DNA of 51,060 bases from Nitrospinota bacterium (GCA_016212275.1 JACRGR010000068.1:1-51060), one strand, 5' to 3'; counted from the first letter of the stretch, positions 16,642 through 25,385 are shown. Notes: generated from the letters alone by a model not told the origin. Numbers and translations are program-made.

Positions 16642-18123
16642 ATGGTGAAATTGCAGGTAAAAGAAATAGCGCTGGAAACGGCGAAAACGGGGGCGGTGGC
16701 CCTGTTCCTATTCGAAGGCGGCAAACCGCCGAAGGAGATCGACCGCAAACTGGGCGGCTACATCGCCCGCCTCTTGAAAACAAAAAAGTACTCCCCGAAA
16801 AAATACGCCGTCCGCGCCATTGATACGCTGGGGAAAATACCGGCTGATACCGTCCTGCTTGTCGGCTTGGGCAAGAAAGAGGACTTCACTCAGGAGGTTC
16901 TCCGCCGCGCCGCGGCCAAGGCGGCCCAATCGGCCCGCGCCGCCGGGGCCACCAGCCTGGCGCTATCCGTTGACGCGCTCGCCTCTAAAAAACATTCCGC
17001 GCACGATGTGGCGCAGGGAGCGGCCGAGGGGATCGTCCTTTCGCTTTACAAATTCAACGAGTACCGCAAAAAACCGGAGGAGAACGGGACCGAGCTCAAA
17101 TCCGCCATCTTTGCCAGCGGCGCGGAAACGCCGAAGGTGAAAGAAGGGGTAGCCGAAGCTGAAAAGATCTGCCGCGCCGTCTATTTGGCGCGCGATCTGG
17201 GCAATCATCCGGGAAACACCGCCACCCCTTCGTTCCTCGCCGCGCACGCCCTGCGCGAGTGCCGAAAGGCCGGCGTGCGGTGCCGCGTGTACGGCAAGCG
17301 CGAAATAGAGCGGCTGAAAATGGGATCGTTCCTCGCCGTGGCCAAAGGAAGCGCCGAAGAGCCGAAGTTCATCGTGATGGAGCACCTGAAGGGAAAGAAA
17401 AATGAAAAACCGCTGGTGCTGGTCGGCAAAGGGCTTACTTTCGATACCGGCGGCATCTCCATAAAACCGTCCGGCGGCATGGAAGACATGAAGTTCGACA
17501 TGAGCGGCGGCGGGGCGGTAATCGCCACGATGACCGCCGTGGCGGCGCTGAAACTGAAAAAGAACATCGTCGGCCTCGTCCCCTGCACCGAAAACATGCC
17601 GGGCGGAAGGGCCGTGAAGCCGGGCGACATCGCGCGGAGCATGTCCGGCCTGACCGTGGAAATACTGAACACGGACGCGGAAGGGCGGCTGATACTGGCG
17701 GACGCGCTGGCTTACGCGAAGAAGTACAAGCCGCGCGCCGTGGTGGACATCGCCACGCTCACCGGCGCATGCATGGTGGCGCTGGGGACGCTTGCCAGCG
17801 GGTTATTGGGAACGGACCAGAAACTGATAGATGCCTTGCAAAAAGCGGGTGAAAAGACCGGCGAACGGTGCTGGCAACTCCCCTTATGGGAAGAGTACGA
17901 CGACCAGATAAAGAGCACTGTGGCCGACGTGAAGAACATCGGGGACCGGTACGGCGGCGCGATCACCGGGGCGGCGTTCCTCAAGAAGTTCACCGATTAT
18001 CCGTGGGCGCATTTGGACATCGCGGGGACCGCGTACAGCGCGAAGGGGCTGGCCCCCTACCAGACGGCGGGAAGCGCGGGCTACGGCGTGCGGCAGTTCA
18101 TCGAGTTTTTGAAGAAGTACTGA
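16642..18123 (+). CDS. pepA: Leucyl aminopeptidase (M17 family)
   Basis: Cytosolic two-metal exopeptidase that removes N-terminal residues from peptides. The 493-residue protein shows the M17 signature NTDAEGRLILADAL, with catalytic-site residues also in GKGLTFDTGGISIKPSGGM, FDMSGGGAVI and the ENMPGG loop. The N-terminal 160 residues form the M17 N-domain. The ATG at 16642 follows GAGGAAATGCGC and starts MVKLQVKEIALE; a much longer open frame upstream, to 16165, overlaps the lipoprotein gene on the other strand and is not used. The M17 family also includes proteins with DNA-binding roles, but nothing here points to that. Confidence 0.95.
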   Translation: MVKLQVKEIALETAKTGAVALFLFEGGKPPKEIDRKLGGYIARLLKTKKYSPKKYAVRAIDTLGKIPADTVLLVGLGKKEDFTQEVLRRAAAKAAQSARAAGATSLALSVDALASKKHSAHDVAQGAAEGIVLSLYKFNEYRKKPEENGTELKSAIFASGAETPKVKEGVAEAEKICRAVYLARDLGNHPGNTATPSFLAAHALRECRKAGVRCRVYGKREIERLKMGSFLAVAKGSAEEPKFIVMEHLKGKKNEKPLVLVGKGLTFDTGGISIKPSGGMEDMKFDMSGGGAVIATMTAVAALKLKKNIVGLVPCTENMPGGRAVKPGDIARSMSGLTVEILNTDAEGRLILADALAYAKKYKPRAVVDIATLTGACMVALGTLASGLLGTDQKLIDALQKAGEKTGERCWQLPLWEEYDDQIKSTVADVKNIGDRYGGAITGAAFLKKFTDYPWAHLDIAGTAYSAKGLAPYQTAGSAGYGVRQFIEFLKKY

Positions 18124-18130
18124 ACAGCTG

Positions 18131-18436
18131 ATGCTTGACCTGAAATGGGTAAAAGAGAGGATAAAGAAAAACGGGTATTACTATTCCAAACATGGCGATC
18201 AGGAACGGCAATCCGATTCCCTGACATTTCAGGAAATCGAGCAAGCCTTGCTTTCCGGAAGGATATTGGAGCATTATGAGGATACCGGACGGGGCGATAG
18301 TTGTTTGTTAGCGGGCTTTGCCTCATCGGGAAAACCAATTCATGCGGTTTGCGGCAAACGAGGCGATTGGCTGGTGATAATTACGGTTTATATCCCTCAC
18401 CCGCCCAAATTTAAAAGTCCTTTTGAAAGGGGCTGA
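18131..18436 (+). CDS. DUF4258-type protein, likely toxin of a TA pair
   Basis: 101 residues with the DUF4258 pattern: an N-terminal helix ending YYYSKHGDQERQ, then LTFQEIEQALLSGRILEHYED, RGDSCLLAGF and a closing strand DWLVIITVYIPHPPKF. This fold is related to BrnT/RelE-like RNases, and the conserved His and Arg at the HGDQER position are typical. The gene starts 7 bases after pepA and is followed 2 bases later by a YgiT-type zinc-finger gene, an order seen in many TA modules. Toxic activity is inferred. Confidence 0.82.
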   Translation: MLDLKWVKERIKKNGYYYSKHGDQERQSDSLTFQEIEQALLSGRILEHYEDTGRGDSCLLAGFASSGKPIHAVCGKRGDWLVIITVYIPHPPKFKSPFERG

Positions 18437-18438
18437 AA

Positions 18439-18690
18439 TTGGAAAAAAAATGCAGTTTTTGCGGCAATAAGAATTTTACGCAGAAAAAAGTCCAGTACCT
18501 TTATAAAGGTGGTGACAGGTTTCTATTCGTTAACGATGTTCCCTGTGAAGAGTGCGATTTTTGCGGCGAGCAATATTTCAAAGCAGGGGATCTGAAGAAG
18601 ATAGAGAAAACCTTTAACAATATCGGCAAGGCAAAAAAGAAAGCCGTGAAGGAAATCAAAGTCCCTGTCGAGGAATTCGCCAAAATCTAG
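18439..18690 (+). CDS. YgiT-type zinc-finger antitoxin
   Basis: 83 residues, TTG start 2 bases after the DUF4258 gene. CSFCGNKNF and CEECDFCGEQYF form the CxxC...CxxC zinc site of MqsA/YgiT-like antitoxins. The C-terminal half is Lys-rich (GKAKKKAVKEIKVPVEEFAKI). The HTH domain of full MqsA is absent, which is usual for the short partners of DUF4258 toxins. No ATG exists upstream in frame within the gap, so the TTG is the only sensible start. Confidence 0.85.
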   Translation: MEKKCSFCGNKNFTQKKVQYLYKGGDRFLFVNDVPCEECDFCGEQYFKAGDLKKIEKTFNNIGKAKKKAVKEIKVPVEEFAKI

Positions 18691-18713
18691 TTTCCGGAGA
18701 TCAGCCGGTAAAC

Positions 18714-18920
18714 CTACTCTCCGCTTTTTTCCGCGTTGCCTGCATTGCTGAACTGCGTCAGCATCCAATGAACCGCCTTCACGATGGCAAAGCAAATGGC
18801 GGCGATCAGCAGGTGCTCGTACCCCTCCACGGGGTTCTTCGGTGTGAGATGGTCAATCGAGACGACAAGCCCCATCGCCAGCACGCCTGCAATCAAAACA
18901 TCCGGATAGACTGACTTCAT
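18714..18920 (-). CDS. Small membrane protein of unknown function
   Basis: 68 residues from the ATG at 18920; an in-frame TTG at 18944 would add eight. Two hydrophobic segments (VLIAGVLAMGLVVSI and LLIAAICFAIVKAVHWML) suggest two membrane helices with a short loop, then a polar C-terminus ending NAGNAEKSGE. No family is recognised and no clear ribosome-binding site is present. It lies alone on the minus strand, convergent with the DUF4258/YgiT pair. It might be spurious, but the hydrophobic pattern and codon use look genuine. Confidence 0.5.
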   Translation of the reverse strand: MKSVYPDVLIAGVLAMGLVVSIDHLTPKNPVEGYEHLLIAAICFAIVKAVHWMLTQFSNAGNAEKSGE

Positions 18921-19130
18921 ACCGGTATAAATATATTTTATCAATATAATAAATGCAAGAAATAAGTTATTGAAATTACTACCACTAAAAGGTTATTTTC
19001 CGGAGTTCGGCAAATGACGTTACAACACATTATAAATAAATAGAATAGGGGAATTCCGTCCAGTGGTTTCGAGCGAAAGACAAGCCAGGGAATCCCTTTC
19101 AAGTCATGCCTTAACCTACTGAATAATATA

Positions 19131-19958
19131 CTAAATCTGGACTTTCCCCGTAAAAACCTTTTCCGCCGGACCGGTCATATAGACACGGTTGTCCTTTTCA
19201 TTCCAGCGAATCTTCAGGTCGCCCCCCGGCATGTGGATGATCACGTTCCTGCCCGCCTTTTTATTCAGGACGGAAGCCACCGCCACGGCACACGCGCCGG
19301 TGCCGCAGGCAAGCGTGATGCCCGCGCCGCGTTCCCAAGTGCGCGCAAAAATGCTCTTCGCGTTCTCCACTTTTGCGAAGTGGACGTTCGTCCTGCGGGG
19401 AAACAGTTCGTGCTTTTCCAGCATGGGCCCCACCCGCGCCAGCGGAAGGTCCTTGATGTTGTCCGCGAATATGACGATGTGCGGGTTCCCCATCGAAACG
19501 GCGGTGATGCGGTATTCCCCCATCTCGGTGATGATGGGCCGGTTGATGATCTGCCCTTCCATCTGCACCGGGATGCGCGGCCCGTCCAGTATCGGCTCTC
19601 CCATATCCACTTCCACCAGTTTCCCTTGCAGGGTGGTCTTAATGATGCCGGCCAGTGTTTCCACGGACAGGTTCTTCTTCTTCGTGATGCCGCGGTCAAT
19701 AAGATAGCGATGGAAACAGCGCACGCCGTTGCCGCACATTTCGGCCACCGAGCCGTCGGCATTGAGCAGGGACATCTTGAAATCCGCCTTGCGCGACTTG
19801 CGCACGAGCATCATCTGGTCCCAGCCGATGCCAAACCGCCGGTCAGCCATTTTTTGCGACTGTTCCGGCGTGGGGTTCAGCTTCGCATCGCGGTCGTCAA
19901 CAATTATGAAATCGTTGCCCAGCCCCTGCCACTTTTGGAATTCCACCGTTTTCGACAT
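19131..19958 (-). CDS. dapF: Diaminopimelate epimerase
   Basis: Converts LL- to meso-diaminopimelate for lysine and peptidoglycan synthesis. The 275-residue protein has both catalytic cysteines in their conserved settings: Cys75 in AEMCGNGVRCFHRY and Cys218 in TLACGTGACAVAV. The N-terminal FQKWQGLGNDFIIVDDRD and the middle SMGNPHIVIF are also family signatures. It lies 3 bases after lysA on the same strand, so epimerase and decarboxylase are made together. Length is standard. Confidence 0.97.
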   Translation of the reverse strand: MSKTVEFQKWQGLGNDFIIVDDRDAKLNPTPEQSQKMADRRFGIGWDQMMLVRKSRKADFKMSLLNADGSVAEMCGNGVRCFHRYLIDRGITKKKNLSVETLAGIIKTTLQGKLVEVDMGEPILDGPRIPVQMEGQIINRPIITEMGEYRITAVSMGNPHIVIFADNIKDLPLARVGPMLEKHELFPRRTNVHFAKVENAKSIFARTWERGAGITLACGTGACAVAVASVLNKKAGRNVIIHMPGGDLKIRWNEKDNRVYMTGPAEKVFTGKVQI

Positions 19959-19961
19959 GTA

Positions 19962-21215
19962 TCACCCTATCGTTTTTTCGCCACGTATGAGGTCTTCCCA
20001 CGTTTCGCGCGCGCGCACCACATGGTACGCGCTTCCCTTCACCAGCACCTCGGCTACGCGCCTGCGCGAGTTGTAATTCGAAGCCATGGAGAACCCGTAG
20101 GCGCCCGCGCTCATCACCGCCAGCAGTTCCCCCTTTTTGAATTCCGGCAAAATGCGGTCCTTGGCCAAAAAGTCGCCGCTCTCGCAAATCGGCCCCACCA
20201 CGTCCGCCTCCAGCTTGGGGCGGTCGGCCACCGCGTGATCCACCGGCTGTATGCCCTGATGCGCCTGGTACATGGCGGGGCGCACCAGGTCGTTCATTCC
20301 CGCGTCCACGACGAAGAAGGTCTTTCCCTCGTTTTTCTTCGTGTAGAGCACACGGCTCACCAGCACCCCGGCGTTCCCCACGATGTTGCGCCCCGGCTCC
20401 ATCACGATGGTGCATCCGCTCTTTTTTAGCTGGGGGACTATCTCCTTCGCCAGTTCCGCGGGGAGCGGGGGGGACTCGTCCTTGTAGGTGATGCCCAGCC
20501 CGCCGCCGATGTCTATGTACTTTATGTTGATGTTTATCCCTTTCAGCTTTTCCACGAATGCCAGCAGGCGCTCCACCGCGTCCACGAATGGGCTTACCTG
20601 GGTTATCTGGCTCCCGATGTGCTGATGCACGCCGATAAGCTGAATGTTTTTCATCTGCGCGGCGAGGCGGTATTCCTCCAGCGCGCCGTCTATGGAAATG
20701 CCGAACTTGTTCTTCTTCAGCCCCGTGGAAATGTACGGGTGCGTCTTCGGGTCCACATCCGGGTTCACGCGCAGGGCCACTCCCGCCTTCAGACCCAGCC
20801 GGGCCGCCACCGCGTCTATGGCGAAAAGCTCCTGCGACGATTCCGCGTTGAACATCAAAATGCCGCTTTTCAGCGCGTATTCGATCTCCTCTTCGGTCTT
20901 GCCCACGCCGGCATAGACTATTTTCTTCGGGTCGCACCCTGCCTTGAGCGCGCGGAAAAGCTCCCCGCCCGAAACGATGTCGCACCCGGCGCCGGCCTTC
21001 ACCAGTTCGTTTATGATGGCCAAGTTCGAGTTCGCCTTAACCGCATAACAAATCAGGTGGTTAACGTCCTTGAACGCCTCTTCGTACACTTTGAAATGGC
21101 GCACCAGCGTGTTTTGGCTGTAGCAGTAGAATGGGGTGCCCACCTCCTGGGCGATCTTTTCCAGCGGCACCGATTCGCAGTGCAGGGCGCCGTTCGCGTA
21201 CTGAAAGTCGTGCAC
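19962..21215 (-). CDS. lysA: Diaminopimelate decarboxylase
   Basis: PLP-dependent enzyme for the last step of lysine synthesis (meso-diaminopimelate to lysine). The 417-residue protein carries the PLP lysine Lys60 in ICYAVKANSNLAI, the phosphate loop VSGGELFRAL, the HIGSQ motif, IGGGLGITY and EPGRNIVGNAG, all typical of fold-III decarboxylases. GPICESGDFLAKDR near the C-terminus supplies the catalytic Cys. It starts the lysA-dapF operon, and its promoter should lie in the 110 bases that separate it from the divergent Phd/RelE pair. Confidence 0.97.
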   Translation of the reverse strand: MHDFQYANGALHCESVPLEKIAQEVGTPFYCYSQNTLVRHFKVYEEAFKDVNHLICYAVKANSNLAIINELVKAGAGCDIVSGGELFRALKAGCDPKKIVYAGVGKTEEEIEYALKSGILMFNAESSQELFAIDAVAARLGLKAGVALRVNPDVDPKTHPYISTGLKKNKFGISIDGALEEYRLAAQMKNIQLIGVHQHIGSQITQVSPFVDAVERLLAFVEKLKGININIKYIDIGGGLGITYKDESPPLPAELAKEIVPQLKKSGCTIVMEPGRNIVGNAGVLVSRVLYTKKNEGKTFFVVDAGMNDLVRPAMYQAHQGIQPVDHAVADRPKLEADVVGPICESGDFLAKDRILPEFKKGELLAVMSAGAYGFSMASNYNSRRRVAEVLVKGSAYHVVRARETWEDLIRGEKTIG

Positions 21216-21293
21216 GAAAATCCTCCTAAAAGTGCCAAAAGAGAGCGTATTTTATACCAGTTTTTCAGCGATTTGCCAAAGCGGACTATTTGA

Positions 21294-21316
21294 GGTACGA
21301 TTAGGGGTACGTTAGG
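21294..21316. promoter_or_regulatory. Tandem direct repeat before the Phd/RelE pair
   Basis: GGTACGATTAGG (21294-21305) is followed at once by GGTACGTTAGG (21306-21316). The second copy runs into the ribosome site (TTAGGAGG) of the antitoxin gene. Repeats in this position are often antitoxin operators; that role is inferred. Confidence 0.4.
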
Positions 21317-21325
21317 AGGAAAAAT

Positions 21326-21592
21326 ATGGCGCGTGTGATGCCGATAATCGAAGCACGGAAGAATCTTACCCGCCTCCCCGATGAACTGGAAAGCAACCCG
21401 GAAGTGGTGGAAGTGACCCGCCGCGGCAAACCGGTGCTCGCCGTCCTTCCGTGGGAAACTTACGAATCGCTGGTGGAGACGCTTGAGATTCTGGGGGACG
21501 AAAAACAGATGGCCAACCTGCGAAAGGGAATCGCCGAAGCCGAAAAGGGAAAGACGATTCCGTGGGAAAAGGCCAGAAAGCAACTAAAGTAG
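21326..21592 (+). CDS. Phd/YefM-type antitoxin
   Basis: 88-residue antitoxin. MPIIEARKNLTRLPDELESN followed by EVVEVTRRGKPVLAVLPWETYESLVETLEI is the classic Phd/YefM N-domain that binds DNA. The rest is the acidic/Lys-rich toxin-binding tail. A near-perfect TAGGAGG precedes the ATG. The toxin gene follows 13 bases later. The gene lies divergent from lysA. Confidence 0.9.
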   Translation: MARVMPIIEARKNLTRLPDELESNPEVVEVTRRGKPVLAVLPWETYESLVETLEILGDEKQMANLRKGIAEAEKGKTIPWEKARKQLK

Positions 21593-21605
21593 CGGGTTCG
21601 CCTCA

Positions 21606-21926
21606 ATGCAGTATCGGATTGAAATTACCCCTTCCCCCCTCTCCTCAGTGGATGCCATTACAGACCGTCGCGTTAGAAACCAGATAATCGAAAGATTGGA
21701 CCGACTGGCGGAAAATCCCGCATCATCGGGAAAGCCGCTTTCAGGAGAATTCGCCGGCTACCGGAGCGAACGCGCGGCGGGACAACGCTACCGAATCATT
21801 TACCGCGTGGATGAGCAGTCTTTAACAGTCATTGTTGTTGCCCTCGGCATCCGAAAGGAAGGGAGCAAAAAGGACATTTACCAGCTTGCGAAAAAACTTC
21901 TACGTTCCGGCCTGCTCGGCGGCTGA
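21606..21926 (+). CDS. RelE/ParE-superfamily toxin
   Basis: 106 residues with the RelE fold pattern: YRIEITPSPLSS, then a helical part with IERLDRLAENPASSGKPLSGEF, and the strands GYRSERAAGQRYRIIYRVDEQSLTVIVVALGIRKE. The Arg residues in SERAAGQRYRIIYRV occupy the expected RNA-contact positions, so an mRNA interferase is more likely than a gyrase poison, though ParE cannot be excluded. Its stop directly abuts that of the convergent yraN gene. Confidence 0.87.
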   Translation: MQYRIEITPSPLSSVDAITDRRVRNQIIERLDRLAENPASSGKPLSGEFAGYRSERAAGQRYRIIYRVDEQSLTVIVVALGIRKEGSKKDIYQLAKKLLRSGLLGG

Positions 21927-22307
21927 TTAAAACGCGTTCTTGATGAGTTCCACTTTCGTGCCGCCGGATGATTCGTCTATCGTCACGATGTCGAACCGGC
22001 AGTCAACCCCGCTCAGCTTTTTCTTCAGCAGGTAGTGTTCGGCGGCTTTTTTAATTTTGCGTATCTTCGAGGGCGTGACCCCTTCCAGCGCCGTGCCGTA
22101 CGCCCGGTTCCGGCGCGCCTTCACTTCGCAGAACACCAGATAGCCTCCGTCGCGCGCTATGAGGTCTATCTCGCCGTCGCGGCACCGGTAGTTGCCCTCT
22201 ATGACCGTGTAGCCGTTGGCGCGAAGATGTTTTTCGGCCAGCTTTTCGGCCTTTTGGCCGAACGCCAAAGAGGCGAGCTTCCCTTTAACCTTGCGGAAGA
22301 ATTCCAA
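21927..22307 (-). CDS. YraN family (UPF0102) nuclease-like protein
   Basis: 126 residues from a TTG at 22307. The family core is complete: FGQKAEKLAEKHLRANGYTV, RCRDGEIDLIARDGGYLVFCEVKAR and KIRKIKKAAEHYLLKK. GEIDLIA and CEVKAR supply the Asp, Glu and Lys of a PD-(D/E)XK-type nuclease site; the family is linked to DNA processing but its role is not well known. A longer frame could start at 22373, but that ATG lies inside a hairpin-rich repeat and gives a non-conserved extension, so I prefer the TTG. Confidence 0.85.
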   Translation of the reverse strand: MEFFRKVKGKLASLAFGQKAEKLAEKHLRANGYTVIEGNYRCRDGEIDLIARDGGYLVFCEVKARRNRAYGTALEGVTPSKIRKIKKAAEHYLLKKKLSGVDCRFDIVTIDESSGGTKVELIKNAF

Positions 22308-22353
22308 CCTGTGTCCCCTTCCCTCACTGGTAGCAACGGCCTTTAGGCTGTTG

Positions 22354-22419
22354 TTGCATCCGCGGGGATGCAAGAAATCCTTGCCCCGAAGGGGGCAAAG
22401 TACACCCTAAAGGGTGTAC
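22354..22419. repeat. Cluster of three short palindromes
   Basis: Three hairpins in 66 bases: TTGCATCC-GCGG-GGATGCAA (22354-22373), TTGCCCC-GAAG-GGGGCAA (22381-22398) and GTACACCCTAAAGGGTGTAC (22400-22419). The cluster lies between rnhB and yraN, both on the minus strand. It looks like a compact structured element inserted upstream of yraN rather than a simple terminator. Confidence 0.6.
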
Positions 22420-22444
22420 CCACCGGATAATCGCTGGTAGGACA

Positions 22445-22471
22445 GGCAGGACTACCTGTCCTGCCATTTTT
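22445..22471 (+). terminator. Hairpin with T-run near the rnhB 3' end
   Basis: Stem GGCAGGAC (22445-22452) and GTCCTGCC (22458-22465), loop TACCT, followed by ATTTTT. The T-run is on the plus strand, while the adjacent genes are on the minus strand, so it would stop plus-strand transcription reading through from the RelE pair, or it belongs to the palindrome cluster beside it. Confidence 0.5.
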
Positions 22472-22472
22472 G

Positions 22473-23063
22473 TCAGCACGTTTCCTTTACTCCCCTGAAT
22501 GTCCGCCGGTGGATGGGGGACGGGCCGTGCTTGATGATCGCCTGCTTGTGTTCCTTGGTCGGGTAGCCTTTGTGCCTGTCGAATCCGTATTGCGGAAACT
22601 GCTTGTGAAATTCGTCCATCATCCTGTCGCGCGTGACCTTCGCCACGATGGACGCGGCGGAAATGGCCGCCACTTTTGAATCCCCTTTCACTATCGCTTC
22701 CTGCCGTAGCGGCATATCAAGGGTGAAGGTGCCGTCTATCATCAGGAAATCCGGCGGGTTCTTGAGTTCCAGCACCGCCTTCTTCATCGCGTGCAACGAG
22801 GCGCGGAGGATGTTCATTTTATCAATTTCTTCGTGGTCAACGATGCCGACGCCGATCTCCGCGCCGCTTTCATACAGCCAGTCGAACAGCGCCACACGCC
22901 GCTCGTGCGGGATGGTCTTTGAGTCGGCCAGCGGCCACGGCGGGGTTTTCCCCTCCGGTAAAAGGACGGCGGCGGCGACCACCGGCCCGGCCAGCGGGCC
23001 GCGCCCCGCTTCGTCCACCCCCGCGGGGCGCTGGTAAGCCGATGGGGAAAAAAGCGGATTCAT
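22473..23063 (-). CDS. rnhB: Ribonuclease HII
   Basis: Removes ribonucleotides from DNA and RNA primers from RNA/DNA hybrids. The signature GVDEAGRGPLAGPVVAAAV contains two of the catalytic acidic residues. The remaining ones are in FLMIDG and the conserved SIVAKVTRDRMM region, and GYPTKEHKQAI is the typical C-terminal motif. Length 196 residues, normal. The start overlaps the plsC stop by 4 bases. Confidence 0.96.
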   Translation of the reverse strand: MNPLFSPSAYQRPAGVDEAGRGPLAGPVVAAAVLLPEGKTPPWPLADSKTIPHERRVALFDWLYESGAEIGVGIVDHEEIDKMNILRASLHAMKKAVLELKNPPDFLMIDGTFTLDMPLRQEAIVKGDSKVAAISAASIVAKVTRDRMMDEFHKQFPQYGFDRHKGYPTKEHKQAIIKHGPSPIHRRTFRGVKETC

Positions 23064-23746
23064 TTCGGTTTATTGTAGTTCATGTCCAAGTGCGCGTATT
23101 CCTTTTGCAATTCGCCTATGGCGCGCATCACTTCGTCCACTATCGCTTGCGAGGTCTCCTTGCAATCCGGCATGGCGTAGTGGCGGGAGAGATCCAGCGG
23201 CTTGCCCCACACGAAGCGCAGTGGCACGAACAGGCGCGGGAACCAGCTCCCTTGCGGCCAGCAGTAGCGGGTGTTGAACACCACGGTGGGGATGACGGTC
23301 GCGCGCGAATCGTAGATGATCTTTCCCACGCCCGCCTTGCCGGGGCCAAGCTCGCCGGTCTTCGAGCGGGTGCCTTCCGGGTAGATCATCACCACGTCCG
23401 TTTTCGCGCGTTCGGCGGCAAGCGCCATTGATTTAAGGTCGTGCGCTTTGCGCCTGACGGGGAACGCGCCCCACGAGCGGATGATAGGGCCGAGCGGAAA
23501 GAAGAAAAGCTCCTCTTTGGCGGGAATCCAAATACGCCGCAGGGAAAAGCGGCCGAAGCCGTTGACCACGTTCCAGCCGGTGAACATCGGATCGAAATTT
23601 GATAGGTGATTGCAGGCCACCAGCGCGCCGCCGGTCTGTGGGAACACGGGGACGCCGAACACGCGGGCGCGGAACAGCACGCGCCAGAAGACGTCCGAAA
23701 TGAACATCCCCAGGCACCGCCACGCGCTACGAATGAAGTCCACCAT
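23060..23746 (-). CDS. plsC: 1-acyl-sn-glycerol-3-phosphate acyltransferase
   Basis: Makes phosphatidic acid in the inner membrane by acylating lysophosphatidate. The catalytic HX4D motif is NHLSNFDP, and the second motif is MIYPEGTRSKTGEL. GPIIRSWGAFPVRR and VIPTVVFNT are further PlsC hallmarks. The ATG at 23746 gives 228 residues with a hydrophobic N-terminus (FIRSAWRCLGMFISDVFW). A TTG at 23788 would add 14 residues and overlap hflX by 8 bases; neither start has a strong ribosome site. Operon order hflX-plsC-rnhB. Confidence 0.92.
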   Translation of the reverse strand: MVDFIRSAWRCLGMFISDVFWRVLFRARVFGVPVFPQTGGALVACNHLSNFDPMFTGWNVVNGFGRFSLRRIWIPAKEELFFFPLGPIIRSWGAFPVRRKAHDLKSMALAAERAKTDVVMIYPEGTRSKTGELGPGKAGVGKIIYDSRATVIPTVVFNTRYCWPQGSWFPRLFVPLRFVWGKPLDLSRHYAMPDCKETSQAIVDEVMRAIGELQKEYAHLDMNYNKPK

Positions 23747-23780
23747 GTCGTTAGTTATACCGGAAAAAGGGGAAGGGTGT

Positions 23781-25385
23781 TCAAACAATCAGTTTTTGGG
23801 TGATGGCGTCCAACAGGCCGCCCAAGTTCAATTGGGCGGCGGCGGAAATACCGACGGCATCGAACCGTCGGCACAGGTCATGCGCCAGTTCCGCGTCCAG
23901 CATCTCGATCTTGTTGAACACCAGCAGTCGCGGCACCTCTTGCAGTTTCAGGTCTTCCAATATCTCGTCCGTCACCTTTATGTGGTCCTCGAAATCGGGA
24001 TTGGAAACGTCCACCACGTTTATCAAAAGGTCCGCCTCGGCAAGCTCCTCCATCGTGGCGCGGAACACGCCGCGCAACGATTCGGGCATGTTCCGTATCA
24101 GCCCCACCGTGTCGCTGATGACGGCGAACTCCCCGTTCGGCAGGCGCAGTTTGCGCGATGCGGGGTCGAGCGTGGAGAATAGCAGGTTTTTGACCACCAG
24201 GTCGCTGTGCGTGAGCCGGTTGATGAGGGTGGATTTCCCCGCGTTGGTATAGCCGATGATGGAGATGGTCTTCACCTCGGAGCGCAACCTCTGCTTGCGC
24301 TTTTCGGTGCGCTTGTCCTTCAGCGATCTCAATTCGCGTTCGTGGGCGGTGATGCGGCTTTGCAGGTGGCGGCGCTGGACCTCCGCCGTGGTCTCGCCGG
24401 GGCCGCGCAGGCCGATGCCGCCGCGTATGCGGGAGAGCGCCGATTCCTTCGCGCCCAGCCGGGGAAGCAGGTACCTCATCTGCGCCAGCGCCACGCGCAC
24501 CTTGCCGTCGCGGCTCGTGGCGCGTTTTTCAAAAATGCCCAATATCAGCTGTGTGCGGTCCAGCACCTCCAGGTCGGTGAAATCGGTGATCGCCTTTATC
24601 TGCGCGGGGGTAAGCTCCGTGTCGAATATCACCATGTCCGCGCCGAGCGACAGCGCCTTTATCATGAACTCCTGCAATTTTCCCTTGCCCATCAGGTATT
24701 TCGGGTCGGGCAGTGCGCGGCGCTGGATAACGCGGTCGGCCACGTTTATTTCGGCGCTCCGGGCAAGCTCCGCAAGCTCGTCCAGCGAAAAGTCCATCGC
24801 CTCTTTCGGCATGTTTGAAACGTGGATGAGAAGCGCGTTGTTCCCTCCTTCCACTTTTTTTGCAACGACGGTGCGCGAAAGCTCCTCCTCCACTTCTCCG
24901 ATGAGCGAGGGGAACGCGTCGTTGATGGATACCAGCGGCGCGGGGCCGATGAGCGTGTACGAATCCTCTTTCGCGGCGGAAATGTGGCCGAGCGAAAGGT
25001 TGCCGGGCAGTCCGCTTTTCTGCACGTCCACCGCGGCGATGGCATCCAACCGGAGGAGGAGCAAATCGTTCAGGTCGTCTTGCGTCAGGGTTTCCCCTTT
25101 CAGGTGGGTGTGCACGCACCGGTAGCCCGCCAGCCGCTTTTCCGCCACGCGCCGCTGGCCGAGGTTCGGGATAACGATCTGGTGATCGTTCCCCGCGACG
25201 ACGTGGGTGATCTTCCCCTTGCGGTCAATCAGCACCGCCAGTTGCCGCCCCAGTTCGCGCGAGAGGCGGGAGAGGTAGAGCAGAAGTTCGTCCGTGATGA
25301 GCAGGCCGGGCGGTATCCGCCGCCGGTAGATGCGCTCCAGCCCTTTGCGGTGGAAATGGCTGAGGCCCGCCGTGTTGCCGTACAC
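23781..25385 (-). CDS. hflX: GTPase HflX
   Basis: Ribosome-associated GTPase that splits stalled or heat-damaged ribosomes. At 534 residues it is of the long type, with an extra N-terminal region (RIYRRRIPPGLLITDELLLY) ahead of the HflX domain. The glycine-rich segment GIGLRGPGETTAEVQRR links to the G domain, which contains G1 GYTNAGKS, G3 in ISDTVGLI and G4 NKIE. GTG start, preceded by no strong ribosome site. It is separated from the upstream lptE gene by 147 bases holding a hairpin. Confidence 0.94.
   Translation of the reverse strand: MYGNTAGLSHFHRKGLERIYRRRIPPGLLITDELLLYLSRLSRELGRQLAVLIDRKGKITHVVAGNDHQIVIPNLGQRRVAEKRLAGYRCVHTHLKGETLTQDDLNDLLLLRLDAIAAVDVQKSGLPGNLSLGHISAAKEDSYTLIGPAPLVSINDAFPSLIGEVEEELSRTVVAKKVEGGNNALLIHVSNMPKEAMDFSLDELAELARSAEINVADRVIQRRALPDPKYLMGKGKLQEFMIKALSLGADMVIFDTELTPAQIKAITDFTDLEVLDRTQLILGIFEKRATSRDGKVRVALAQMRYLLPRLGAKESALSRIRGGIGLRGPGETTAEVQRRHLQSRITAHERELRSLKDKRTEKRKQRLRSEVKTISIIGYTNAGKSTLINRLTHSDLVVKNLLFSTLDPASRKLRLPNGEFAVISDTVGLIRNMPESLRGVFRATMEELAEADLLINVVDVSNPDFEDHIKVTDEILEDLKLQEVPRLLVFNKIEMLDAELAHDLCRRFDAVGISAAAQLNLGGLLDAITQKLIV

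Noticed and set aside
19233..20429. 398-codon plus-strand frame over dapF/lysA
   Set aside because: Antisense to two enzymes with intact catalytic motifs; no recognisable pattern.
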